5,002 bases of DNA from an uncultured bacterium (GTDB lineage Bacteria; Chloroflexota; Anaerolineae; JACIWP01). The position numbers were made by a program, and so were the translations under genes. The DNA lies in NCBI GenBank assembly GCA_903872005.1, contig CAIQJD010000584.1, forward strand, positions 1-5,002, given 5' to 3'. Below the pieces are notes generated by a model that saw only the letters and a list, made by a program, of their open reading frames with translations, was not told the DNA's origin and ran no database searches. Shown here one piece after another: positions 1 through 5,002 of this stretch; within the stretch, counting starts at the first letter, position 1; each line of letters starts with the position of its first letter.

Positions 1-30
1 GACAAAATCCAGCGTTTGGTGGTATTCTAG
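1..30 (+). CDS. Possible 3' end of an upstream gene
   Basis: Frame 1 reads DKIQRLVVF and then a TAG stop at 28-30. Only nine codons are visible, so no family can be assigned. The reason to list it is layout: the stop lies seven bases before a strong hairpin (37-93) that looks like the end of a transcription unit. It could equally be non-coding sequence, because frame 3 is also open here and nine codons carry no statistical weight. Confidence 0.25.
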   Translation, partial: DKIQRLVVF

Positions 31-36
31 TGGCAT

Positions 37-93
37 CGGCGTCCTCCGGGCTATCGGGTTGTCTTGCAACTCCCCCTTACCCGCAGGACGCCG
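37..93 (+). terminator. Terminator-like long hairpin
   Basis: Bases 37-45 pair perfectly with 85-93 (9 bp). After one C-C mismatch (46/84), bases 47-50 pair with 80-83 (4 bp). The 29-base loop can hold another stem (56-61 with 67-72, including one G-T pair). The structure is followed by TCTTGTC, a weak T-rich tract. It lies upstream of the promoter at 132-160, so it would not be in the leader of the downstream gene. Its likeliest role is ending an upstream transcript. The large loop and poor T-tract make it an imperfect intrinsic terminator. Confidence 0.4.
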
Positions 94-131
94 TCTTGTC
101 AAAAGTGGGTAGGAGCCAGGCGCCGGCCTCA

Positions 132-160
132 TTGACGCGCGCGGCGCGTCGTGTTAGAAT
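132..160 (+). promoter_or_regulatory. Sigma70-type promoter of the surface-protein operon
   Basis: A -35 box TTGACG (132-137, 5/6 to consensus) and a -10 box TAGAAT (155-160, 5/6) are separated by exactly 17 bases. TGT just before the -10 box fits the extended -10 pattern TGn. Transcription should start near 166-168, giving a leader of about 46 bases to the ATG at 213. The promoter lies inside the stop-free stretch upstream of that ATG, which argues against longer start choices for the protein. Confidence 0.7.
134..150. promoter_or_regulatory. Palindrome over the -35 box, candidate operator
   Basis: GACGCGC (134-140) and GCGCGTC (144-150) are perfect inverted repeats with a GCG spacer. The element covers four bases of the -35 hexamer and most of the 17-base promoter spacer, where a bound dimer would block RNA polymerase. 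The sequence is GC-alternating, so chance self-complementarity is easier than usual. The regulator, if any, is unknown. Confidence 0.4.
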
Positions 161-200
161 GGACACAGGCGTACATGTTCCGGTCTCCCCGCGACCTGTC

Positions 201-206
201 AGGAGG
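201..206 (+). promoter_or_regulatory. Shine-Dalgarno site that fixes the start at 213
   Basis: AGGAGG is a full anti-16S match six bases before the ATG at 213. It decides against the upstream GTG at 30 and against the later in-frame ATG at 234. Confidence 0.85.
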
Positions 207-212
207 GAATCC

Positions 213-3200
213 ATGAAACGCGTATTGGGCGCAATGCCGCAGCGTCGGGCGGCGCTCGCCATCCTCTTCGTCCTGTGTCTCTCGCTCACCGGCCTGCTCG
301 CTTCTGCCCAGGCCGGCCGGCCCGCCCAGACGGCCGCCGCTGCCGTCCCGCTGAGCTGGACCAGCGCGTGTGTGGACTGCCCCAAACAATTCGGCAGCGT
401 GATGAACCGGGCTTTGCGCCTGGATAGCGCCGGCCGGCCGCACATCGCCTACGGCAGCGACCATCTCTACTACGCCTGGCTGGACGGGGAAACCTGGAAC
501 CGCCAGATGGTGGACCCGGACATGGACACCGGCTCCTACGCCTCGCTGGCCCTCGATAGCGCCGGCTGGCCGCATATCGCGTATGCCGACCAACGCAATG
601 GCCGCTTGAAATCCGCCCGCTGGAACGGCAGCGCCTGGGAGATCTCGGTGGTGGATGATCCGGGCGACCGCATGGCCGGCTGGCACACCAGCATTGCCGT
701 AGACGTCGCCGGCGCGGAGCATATCAGCTACTACGCCGCCAACGGCCCCGATGGCGAGCTGCGCTATGCCCGCTGGATGGGGAGCGCCTGGGTCGTGCAA
801 AGCCTCGATAGCGGCGGTACCGTCGGCGAATATACCTCCCTGGCCCTCGATAGCGCCGGCCGGCCGCACATCAGCTACTACAGCCGCCTCGACCGGCTCT
901 TGAAATACGCCCATTGGACCGGGGCGGCCTGGGAGATTGAAGAAGTGGATGGCGCCGGCGATGTGGGCCTCTACACCTCCATCGCCCTGGACAGCGCCGA
1001 CCAGCCGCACATCAGCTACTTTGACCTCAGCCAGGCCGGCTCCTCGGCCAACCTCGACCTCAAATACGCGCATTGGGACGCCGGAGAGTGGCTGATCGAC
1101 GCGGTGGATGTCGGCCCCTACGCCGGCTATGACACCTCCATCGCCCTGGATAGCGCCGACCGGCCGCGCATCAGCTATCTGGCCGACTTCGACCTGAAAT
1201 ATGCGGAGTGGAACGGCGAGCGTTGGGATTTCACCACCCTGGAGGCGATCAACCAGCTCAGCGTCGGCGCCTCCCTGGCCCTCGACGCGGCCGGCGACCC
1301 GGTCATTGCCTATCTCAAGGGCATCGAAGGCCGGCTGCGCCTGACGCGACGCCACGACGGGGAATGGGGCGAGCAGGATATTGACCTGGCCGGCGACGCC
1401 GGCGAAGGACTCGCCTTCACCCTGGATAGCGCCGATCAGGGCCATGTCGCCTACTACGATACCCTGGCGCAAGTCATCCGCTACGCCTATTACGATGGGC
1501 AAAGCTGGAACATCCGCGAGGTGGACAACGAGCTGGGCGCCCTGTGGGGCGACCAGCGCATCGGCCTGGCCCTGGATGCCGCCGGCCGGCCGCACATCAG
1601 CTACATCAAAGAAGACATGCTGCGCTACGCCCGCTGGGATGGCGCGGCCTGGCAGGTGGAGACCATTGACGGCATCTCGCGCGATAGGCCCGGCGTCTTC
1701 AGCGCGCTGGCCCTGGATGCCCAGGGCAACCCGCGCGTCGCCTATTATGCCGATGGCTTCCTGGCCCAGGAGCTACGCTACGCGCAGCGCGGCCCGGCCG
1801 GCTGGACGCGCCAGGTCGTAGACACCGATGGGGACGTCGGCCAATATTGCGCCCTGGCCCTGGACGCCGGCGGCGCCCCCCGCATCGCCTACTACGACGC
1901 CACAAACAGCAACCTGAAGTTCGCCCGCTGGGCGGCCGGCGCCTGGCAAACCCAGACGGTAGACGCGGCCGGCGACGTGGGGAAATATGCCTCGCTGCGC
2001 CTGGATAGCGAGGCGCGCCCGCGCATCGGCTATTACGACGACACCCTGGGCCGGCCCAAGACCGCCTTCTGGGACGACGAACGCTGGGTCATCGAAGTGG
2101 TGAACGATGCCCTGCCGATGGCCGACGACCCCGCGACGCTGGGTCGCAAGGCCGGCCAGTACGCCTCTCTGGCGCTGACCGCCGGCGGCGCGCCCCACCT
2201 GAGCTATGGCGGCGCGTCGGCCGGCTTCGTCCACTATGCCCGCAAGGTGGATGGGAGCTGGCACTTCGAGCTGACGGACATCTGGTCTACAGCCTACGCC
2301 ACGAACTTGCAGCTCACCCACGCCGGCTATCCCGACATCGCCTGGCGCAACGCCGTCGCCAACGGCCTCTACTATGCGCGCGGCCGGCCGGTTGCGACGG
2401 CCACGCCCAGCCCCACCCTCACGGCCACGCCCACGCCCGGCGGCCCCACGCTGACGCGCACGCCGACCAAGACGCCCACGGCCACCATCACGCCGGGCGG
2501 CCCGACCCTGACGCGCACGCCGACCCTGACCGCGACCATCACCCCCGGCGGGCCGACGCTGACCCCCACACAGGGACACGCGACCGCTACCCCGACCGCG
2601 ACGTCGGCCGGCCCCTTCACCGCGACGCCCACGCCGACGCCTTCGCGCACCCGCACACCCACCGTGGCCGGCACGCCGACCATCACCCTGACCCCGACCA
2701 TTACCCTGACGCCCAGCATCACCTACACCCCCAGCCGCACGCGGACGATCACGCGCACGCCGACCCGCACCGCCACGCCGAGCGCCACGCGGACGCCCAC
2801 GCGGACGCCGACATCCACCCGCACCCACACGCCGACCAGGACCGGCACGGCCACGCGCACCCCGACCCCGACGCAGACGCCGACCATCACCCGGACGCCA
2901 ACCGTCACGCAGACGCCTACCATCACCCAAACGCCGACGATCACGCAGACGCCCACGGAGACGGAGACGCCCACGCCGACCGATACGGTTACGCCCACCG
3001 TCACGCCGGCCGCGACGCGAACGCTGACAGCGACGCCGACAAGATCGGCGACGCTCACGCCGACCTGGACGCGGACATTGACGACAACGCCAACCCGGTC
3101 GGCCACCCCGACGCCCACGCGCACGGCAACGCCCACGCGCCGCTGGAACGACTCCGTGTGGCTGCCGCTGCTCATACGGGCGCGCCGCTATCCCTCGGCG

Positions 3201-3215
3201 CCCTGGCCGCCATGA
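213..3215 (+). CDS. Secreted 14-blade propeller-repeat protein with Thr-Pro stalk
   Basis: Exported protein of 1000 aa; specific function unknown. Residues 1-34 form a signal peptide: basic start with KR and RR, hydrophobic core 13-30, and an A-Q-A cleavage site after residue 34. A CxxC pair (C53, C56) follows. Residues 47-723 hold about 14 imperfect 44-58 residue repeats with the pattern [14 protein letters not shown], then LKYA.W.G..W, then VD..GDVG.Y. This spacing and the aromatic pattern suggest beta-propeller blades (inference), possibly ligand- or glycan-binding. Residues 727-976 are a Thr/Pro-rich low-complexity stalk. The last 24 residues contain [11 protein letters not shown], a short hydrophobic-plus-basic tail. 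The start at 213 is supported by AGGAGG six bases upstream, a promoter at 132-160, and the signal peptide beginning there; an open frame back to position 30 is probably not translated. The stop overlaps the start of the lipoprotein gene, implying co-translation. No catalytic motif is visible. Confidence 0.85.
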   Translation: MKRVLGAMPQRRAALAILFVLCLSLTGLLASAQAGRPAQTAAAAVPLSWTSACVDCPKQFGSVMNRALRLDSAGRPHIAYGSDHLYYAWLDGETWNRQMVDPDMDTGSYASLALDSAGWPHIAYADQRNGRLKSARWNGSAWEISVVDDPGDRMAGWHTSIAVDVAGAEHISYYAANGPDGELRYARWMGSAWVVQSLDSGGTVGEYTSLALDSAGRPHISYYSRLDRLLKYAHWTGAAWEIEEVDGAGDVGLYTSIALDSADQPHISYFDLSQAGSSANLDLKYAHWDAGEWLIDAVDVGPYAGYDTSIALDSADRPRISYLADFDLKYAEWNGERWDFTTLEAINQLSVGASLALDAAGDPVIAYLKGIEGRLRLTRRHDGEWGEQDIDLAGDAGEGLAFTLDSADQGHVAYYDTLAQVIRYAYYDGQSWNIREVDNELGALWGDQRIGLALDAAGRPHISYIKEDMLRYARWDGAAWQVETIDGISRDRPGVFSALALDAQGNPRVAYYADGFLAQELRYAQRGPAGWTRQVVDTDGDVGQYCALALDAGGAPRIAYYDATNSNLKFARWAAGAWQTQTVDAAGDVGKYASLRLDSEARPRIGYYDDTLGRPKTAFWDDERWVIEVVNDALPMADDPATLGRKAGQYASLALTAGGAPHLSYGGASAGFVHYARKVDGSWHFELTDIWSTAYATNLQLTHAGYPDIAWRNAVANGLYYARGRPVATATPSPTLTATPTPGGPTLTRTPTKTPTATITPGGPTLTRTPTLTATITPGGPTLTPTQGHATATPTATSAGPFTATPTPTPSRTRTPTVAGTPTITLTPTITLTPSITYTPSRTRTITRTPTRTATPSATRTPTRTPTSTRTHTPTRTGTATRTPTPTQTPTITRTPTVTQTPTITQTPTITQTPTETETPTPTDTVTPTVTPAATRTLTATPTRSATLTPTWTRTLTTTPTRSATPTPTRTATPTRRWNDSVWLPLLIRARRYPSAPWPP
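351..2381 (+). repeat. Array of about 14 propeller-like blade repeats
   Basis: In numbering from the ATG at 213, the SLALD-like strand of successive repeats starts near residues 67, 111, 160, 209, 256, 309, 354, 401, 451, 498, 547, 594, 652 and 698, a period of 44-58 with a mean near 48. Repeat 7 has lost the usual Trp before the DG and has [10 protein letters not shown] instead. Repeat 12 carries an insertion near residues 632-648. Repeat 14 stops after its first half (GLYYARG), and residues 49-66 before repeat 1 match a repeat's second half (W, then VD, then G.V). Some repeats are also nearly identical at the DNA level. Confidence 0.8.
2391..3140 (+). repeat. Thr-Pro low-complexity stalk-coding region
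   Basis: About 250 codons are dominated by Thr (mostly ACG/ACC) and Pro (CCG/CCC), with TPT, RTPT and TITQTPT units. Near the start is a longer unit, [11 protein letters not shown], seen at residues 742-752 and 761-771 with a diverged third copy at 778-788. Such stalks usually act as extended, often O-glycosylated spacers that carry a domain away from the cell wall; glycosylation here is inference. The coding strand is C-rich and G-poor, which leaves the opposite strand free of stops and produces spurious long antisense frames. Confidence 0.9.
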
Positions 3216-4138
3216 GGTCGGCCGGCCGGCTCGGCCTGCTCCTGGCGGCCGCGCTGGCGCTGAGCGGCTGCGTCGGGTTGCCCATCGGCCCGAACGCGCT
3301 GGCCCTGGGCGCTGGCGCGCCGGCCGGCCCCCTGGAGATCGCGCTCGCCCCGCCGGCCGAGCTGGACTTCTTGAGCCGGGCGGAAGTATTGGACTTGCGC
3401 CGGCAGGCCGTCCAACAGCACGCGGCGCTGCTGGCCGCGCCCTACCGGCCGGCGCCGGCGGTCTTCGGCCAGGCGCAAGGCGGCCGGCCCTGGTGGGGCG
3501 TCGCCGGCCAGTTCTACTATGCCAACGGCGCGCGCAGCATCGAAGGGCCGTCCGAAGAAGCGCGCTTCATCTTGAACCCTTATCTCCTCGTGGCCGCCGA
3601 GATGACCGGCTTGAGCATTTGGGGACGCGGCCCGGCGCCGTTGGCCTGGGACACGGGGCGCATCGGCGCGGCCGACCTGGCGCGGCCGGACTTCCCCTTC
3701 TATTGCCCGCCGGCGCGCCTGGTCTGGCGGCCGGCCGAGCGCCGCGCCGAAGTCACGTATGGGGTGTCAGCCTATCTGGCGGCGGTGAACCATTGGACGC
3801 GCCGGCCGCTGACCCTGGCCGACGCCAGCTTCGGCTTGATCACGTACAATGCGCGTGACTTGAATCTGCGCTATCTCTATCTTGCGCCGGCCGAATCGCG
3901 CAACGTCATCGCGCCGGCCGCGGCGGCAGGCCAGCCGGTAGCCCTGCGCCACTATCTGCACGTCGGGTCGAGTTGCGGCTACGCCGGCGGATGCAACAAC
4001 ATGAGTCCGCATATCCCGGAACTTGAGGAGCTACGCATCGAGGCCCTGCCGGCCCTGGCGACGCTCAAGCTCTGGCAGCGCCGGCCGGCCGGCGTGGCCG
4101 CCGAAGCGGATTTCACATGGATGATTCAATTCCAATGA
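3212..4138 (+). CDS. Predicted lipoprotein of unknown family, coupled to the propeller gene
   Basis: A 308-aa protein with a lipoprotein signal peptide: Arg at positions 2 and 6, a Leu/Ala core 7-17, and lipobox L-S-G-C with the lipidated Cys at residue 20. The mature part (about 289 aa) has no other membrane segment. Conserved-looking patches are [12 protein letters not shown] (92-103), [15 protein letters not shown] (112-126), and a Cys pair in SSCGYAGGC (C255, C261), which with C165 could form a disulfide outside the membrane. I recognise no family or active site. The ATG is chosen because it overlaps the previous stop as ATGA and begins the signal peptide; a frame open from 3158 would add 18 residues before it. 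No Shine-Dalgarno sequence precedes the ATG, consistent with translational coupling. It probably works with the propeller protein at the cell surface (inference from the overlap). The gene is very rich in GCCGGC. Confidence 0.8.
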   Translation: MRSAGRLGLLLAAALALSGCVGLPIGPNALALGAGAPAGPLEIALAPPAELDFLSRAEVLDLRRQAVQQHAALLAAPYRPAPAVFGQAQGGRPWWGVAGQFYYANGARSIEGPSEEARFILNPYLLVAAEMTGLSIWGRGPAPLAWDTGRIGAADLARPDFPFYCPPARLVWRPAERRAEVTYGVSAYLAAVNHWTRRPLTLADASFGLITYNARDLNLRYLYLAPAESRNVIAPAAAAGQPVALRHYLHVGSSCGYAGGCNNMSPHIPELEELRIEALPALATLKLWQRRPAGVAAEADFTWMIQFQ

Positions 4139-4143
4139 GAGAC

Positions 4144-4155
4144 GCCCGGTCGGGC
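4144..4155 (+). terminator. Small GC-rich hairpin after the lipoprotein gene
   Basis: GCCC (4144-4147) and GGGC (4152-4155) form a tight stem around GGTC, five bases after the stop codon. Downstream is CGTTGATTTG, only a poor T-tract. It could be a weak intrinsic terminator for the two-gene operon, or nothing more than GC-rich sequence; readthrough into rpsO is possible. Confidence 0.3.
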
Positions 4156-4162
4156 CGTTGAT

Positions 4163-4191
4163 TTGCTCCGCCCATCATTCTATGCTATAAT
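4163..4191 (+). promoter_or_regulatory. Extended -10 promoter of rpsO
   Basis: A perfect -10 box TATAAT (4186-4191) is preceded by TGC (4183-4185), the extended -10 motif. With a 17-base spacer the -35 position is TTGCTC (4163-4168), a weak 3/6 match, which extended -10 promoters tolerate. A TTGATT at 4158 is closer to consensus, but its 22-base spacing is too long. The start is expected near 4198-4200, giving a leader of about 47 bases. Confidence 0.75.
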
Positions 4192-4233
4192 CCCCTTCGA
4201 CGCCTGAAAGGAACACCTGTGGTGAGAGGATAG

Positions 4234-4239
4234 AGGAGG
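4234..4239 (+). promoter_or_regulatory. Shine-Dalgarno site selecting the GTG start of rpsO
   Basis: AGGAGG sits six bases before GTG 4246. The first in-frame ATG (4261) would be 21 bases away and would remove the first five residues of S15, so the GTG is the start. Confidence 0.85.
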
Positions 4240-4245
4240 GGTAGC

Positions 4246-4515
4246 GTGTCTCTGTCGAAAATGGAGAAGGACTCGATCATCGAGACCTTCCGTGTCCATC
4301 CTAGTGATACTGGTTCGCCGGAAGTGCAGGTCGCGCTTCTGACGACGCGCATTAACGAACTGACTGAGCATCTCAAAGTGCACAAGCACGATGAACACTC
4401 TCGGCGCGGCCTGCTCAAGTTGGTCGGCCAGCGCCGCCGGCATCTTGCCTATCTCAGTCGCACGGACAACGAGCGCTACAAGACGCTCATCGGCCGCCTC
4501 GGGTTACGCAAGTAA
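4246..4515 (+). CDS. rpsO: 30S ribosomal protein S15
   Basis: Primary 16S rRNA-binding protein of the small-subunit platform; it binds the helix 20/21/22 junction early in 30S assembly and contributes to an intersubunit bridge. The 89 aa equal the E. coli length. Recognisable family blocks are [13 protein letters not shown] (21-33), HSRRGLL (51-57), QRRRHLAYL (62-70) and the C-terminal LIGRLGLRK. His42, Asp49 and Ser52, the family's rRNA-contact residues, are all present. The N-terminal MSLS matches other S15 proteins and supports the GTG start. The gene has its own promoter (4163-4191) and is followed by pnp with no clear terminator between, so co-transcription is likely. S15 represses its own mRNA in several bacteria; whether it does so here is not shown. 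Codon use is less extremely GC-biased than in the two genes upstream, as expected for a highly expressed core gene. Confidence 0.98.
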   Translation: MSLSKMEKDSIIETFRVHPSDTGSPEVQVALLTTRINELTEHLKVHKHDEHSRRGLLKLVGQRRRHLAYLSRTDNERYKTLIGRLGLRK

Positions 4516-4569
4516 GTCAGCTTACAGCAGTGCGTGTGAAAGCCGAGTAAAGTATCCCATAGTCCTGTG

Positions 4570-4629
4570 AGATGCGGGCGCCTGGACTTTCCCCGGTCAG
4601 TTACAAGGGGACACGCAGGGTCCGCATCT
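4570..4629 (+). ncRNA. Potential hairpin I of the pnp leader
   Basis: AGATGCGG (4570-4577) pairs perfectly with CCGCATCT (4622-4629). Inside, CCTG (4581-4584) pairs with CAGG (4616-4619) and TCCCC (4590-4594) with GGGGA (4607-4611), closing a 12-base loop. This gives 17 pairs in an irregular stem. CTGTG directly upstream (4565-4569) could pair with CACAG (4648-4652) and extend the helix across a bulged segment, but a second CTGTG (4628-4632) competes for the same partner. Drawn by eye; not energy-evaluated. Confidence 0.45.
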
Positions 4630-4673
4630 GTGCATATAACCACTTTACACAGAGGTTAGTAAGCAATCGAAGC

Positions 4674-4771
4674 CCAGAGGGCAGCCGGCCGCGTATACGA
4701 GGCGCAGGAATTGGGGAGCACGCCGCAATGCAAACCGCGTTGCGACAGGCTCCCCAGTCCCTGACCTCTGG
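4674..4771 (+). ncRNA. Potential structured domain II just upstream of pnp
   Basis: CCAGAGG (4674-4680) and CCTCTGG (4765-4771) can close a domain. It contains a long hairpin: 4711-4719 with 4749-4757 (9 bp, terminal T-G), a 4x4 internal loop, and CGCAATGC (4724-4731) with GCGTTGCG (4737-4744; 8 bp, one T-G) around the loop AAACC. A smaller imperfect hairpin is possible at 4688-4703 around CGTATACG. Long interrupted stems like this are typical RNase III substrates, and the position fits a pnp control element. This is inference by analogy with E. coli. Confidence 0.5.
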
Positions 4772-4800
4772 CCCGGCCTGTACGTGCCCCCAGCGCCATG

Positions 4801-4808
4801 AGGAAAGG
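4801..4808 (+). promoter_or_regulatory. pnp ribosome binding site
   Basis: AGGAAAGG lies five bases before the ATG at 4814. It is purine-rich but weaker than the AGGAGG sites of the other genes, so initiation may be more sensitive to leader structure. Confidence 0.7.
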
Positions 4809-4813
4809 AACCC

Positions 4814-5002
4814 ATGTTCAAGCAATTCAAAGCCATGATTGGCGATCATGAGATCGTCATCGAGACGGGCAAGCTGGCGAATCAAGCCGGCGGGGCCGTC
4901 ACTGTCCGTTCTGGCGACACCGTCCTGCTCGCCACCGCCACTACATCCAAGAATGCCATCACCGCCGACTTCTTCCCCTTGAGCGTAGATTACGAAGAGC
5001 GC
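4814..5002 (+). CDS. pnp: Polynucleotide phosphorylase, N-terminal fragment
   Basis: PNPase is the phosphate-dependent 3'-5' exoribonuclease that degrades RNA to nucleoside diphosphates and forms a trimeric ring, often in the degradosome. Only 63 codons are present; the family usually has about 700 residues, so the gene continues past the window edge. The visible part is the start of the first RNase PH domain: IETGKLA (16-22), then the strand around SGDTVLLATATTSK, then ADFFPLSVDYEER (51-63), which matches the E. coli block QDFFPLTVNYQER. The ATG is preceded by AGGAAAGG and gives the normal N-terminus. The frame is intact to the last base. Location after rpsO is the conserved bacterial order. 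Catalytic residues lie in the second RNase PH domain and cannot be checked here. Confidence 0.96.
   Translation, partial: MFKQFKAMIGDHEIVIETGKLANQAGGAVTVRSGDTVLLATATTSKNAITADFFPLSVDYEER

Larger units (their letters stand above)
4516..4813 (+). other. rpsO-pnp intergenic region with potential RNA structure
   Basis: This 298-base gap has no convincing gene: an 88-codon frame from 4572 would overlap the start of pnp and resembles nothing I know. Bases 4516-4564 show no strong structure and no T-tract terminator. Two separate potential hairpin domains follow (4570-4629 and 4674-4771), then the pnp ribosome binding site. It most likely serves as the pnp leader within an rpsO-pnp transcript. A TATAAC at 4635-4640 lacks a matching -35 box, so a separate pnp promoter is not supported. 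Confidence 0.6.

Noticed and set aside
30..212. Upstream extension of the propeller protein to a GTG at 30
   Set aside because: It contains the promoter (132-160) and the Shine-Dalgarno site, and would bury the signal peptide 61 residues inside the protein.
129..1595. 488-codon antisense frame
   Set aside because: It mirrors the blade repeats on the other strand (repeated [13 protein letters not shown] pattern), and its open length follows from GC-rich codon periodicity.
1381..1821. 146-codon + strand frame inside the propeller gene
   Set aside because: Out-of-frame shadow whose Trp/Arg/Pro-rich sequence repeats with the blade period.
1773..2930. 385-codon antisense frame rich in Arg and Gly
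   Set aside because: Low-complexity shadow of the blades and of the C-rich Thr/Pro stalk, with no ribosome site or family resemblance.
2391..3140. CRISPR array or tandem DNA repeat
   Set aside because: Units are short, irregular and codon-phased with wobble variation, so this is a protein-coding low-complexity region without spacers.
2372..3175. Two antisense Val-Gly repeat frames (2372-2722, 2723-3175)
   Set aside because: Complement of the Thr-Pro codons (GGCGT/GGTC give V and G); an artefact of the stalk.
4158..4163. TTGATT as the -35 box of the rpsO promoter
   Set aside because: A 22-base spacing to TATAAT is outside the usual range; the TGn motif explains the promoter better.
4635..4640. 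TATAAC as a separate pnp promoter -10 box
   Set aside because: No TTGACA-like sequence 16-18 bases upstream and no extended -10 TGn in register.
4572..4838. 88-codon frame between rpsO and pnp
   Set aside because: Overlaps the start of pnp, lacks a ribosome site, and the DNA is better explained by paired RNA stems.

Overview
The window is high-GC bacterial DNA, most likely from a member of the Chloroflexota (Anaerolineae/Caldilineae-like). This is inferred from a secreted repeat protein with a very long Thr-Pro stalk and a C-terminal WLPLLIR-type tail, a combination I recall as common in that phylum, next to an ordinary bacterial rpsO-pnp pair. No 16S or marker-gene comparison was possible.

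Layout, all on the + strand. Positions 1-30 may be the last codons of an upstream gene, followed by a terminator-like hairpin (37-93). A good sigma70-type promoter (132-160), whose -35 box and spacer coincide with a 7-bp-arm palindrome, then drives a probable two-gene operon. The first gene (213-3215, exactly 1000 aa) encodes an exported protein with about 14 beta-propeller-like blades, a 250-residue Thr/Pro stalk and a short hydrophobic-basic tail. The second (3212-4138, 308 aa) overlaps it by four bases (ATGA) and encodes a lipoprotein of no family I recognise. Together they look like a cell-surface module: a stalked propeller and a lipid-anchored partner.

After a small GC-rich hairpin comes an extended -10 promoter (4163-4191), then rpsO (ribosomal protein S15, 4246-4515, GTG start), a 298-base gap with two substantial potential RNA hairpins, and the first 63 codons of pnp (polynucleotide phosphorylase, from 4814), which runs off the window. 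The rpsO-pnp order and a structured pnp leader are reminiscent of the RNase III/PNPase autoregulated leader of E. coli, but the sequence is not recognisably the same.

The left 4.1 kb carries 13 copies of the palindrome GGCCGGCC in all codon phases, while the rpsO-pnp part has none. The most interesting items are the propeller with apparent 'velcro' closure, the lipoprotein coupled to it, the iterated palindrome and the pnp leader structure. No mobile element, CRISPR array, tRNA or rRNA is visible.
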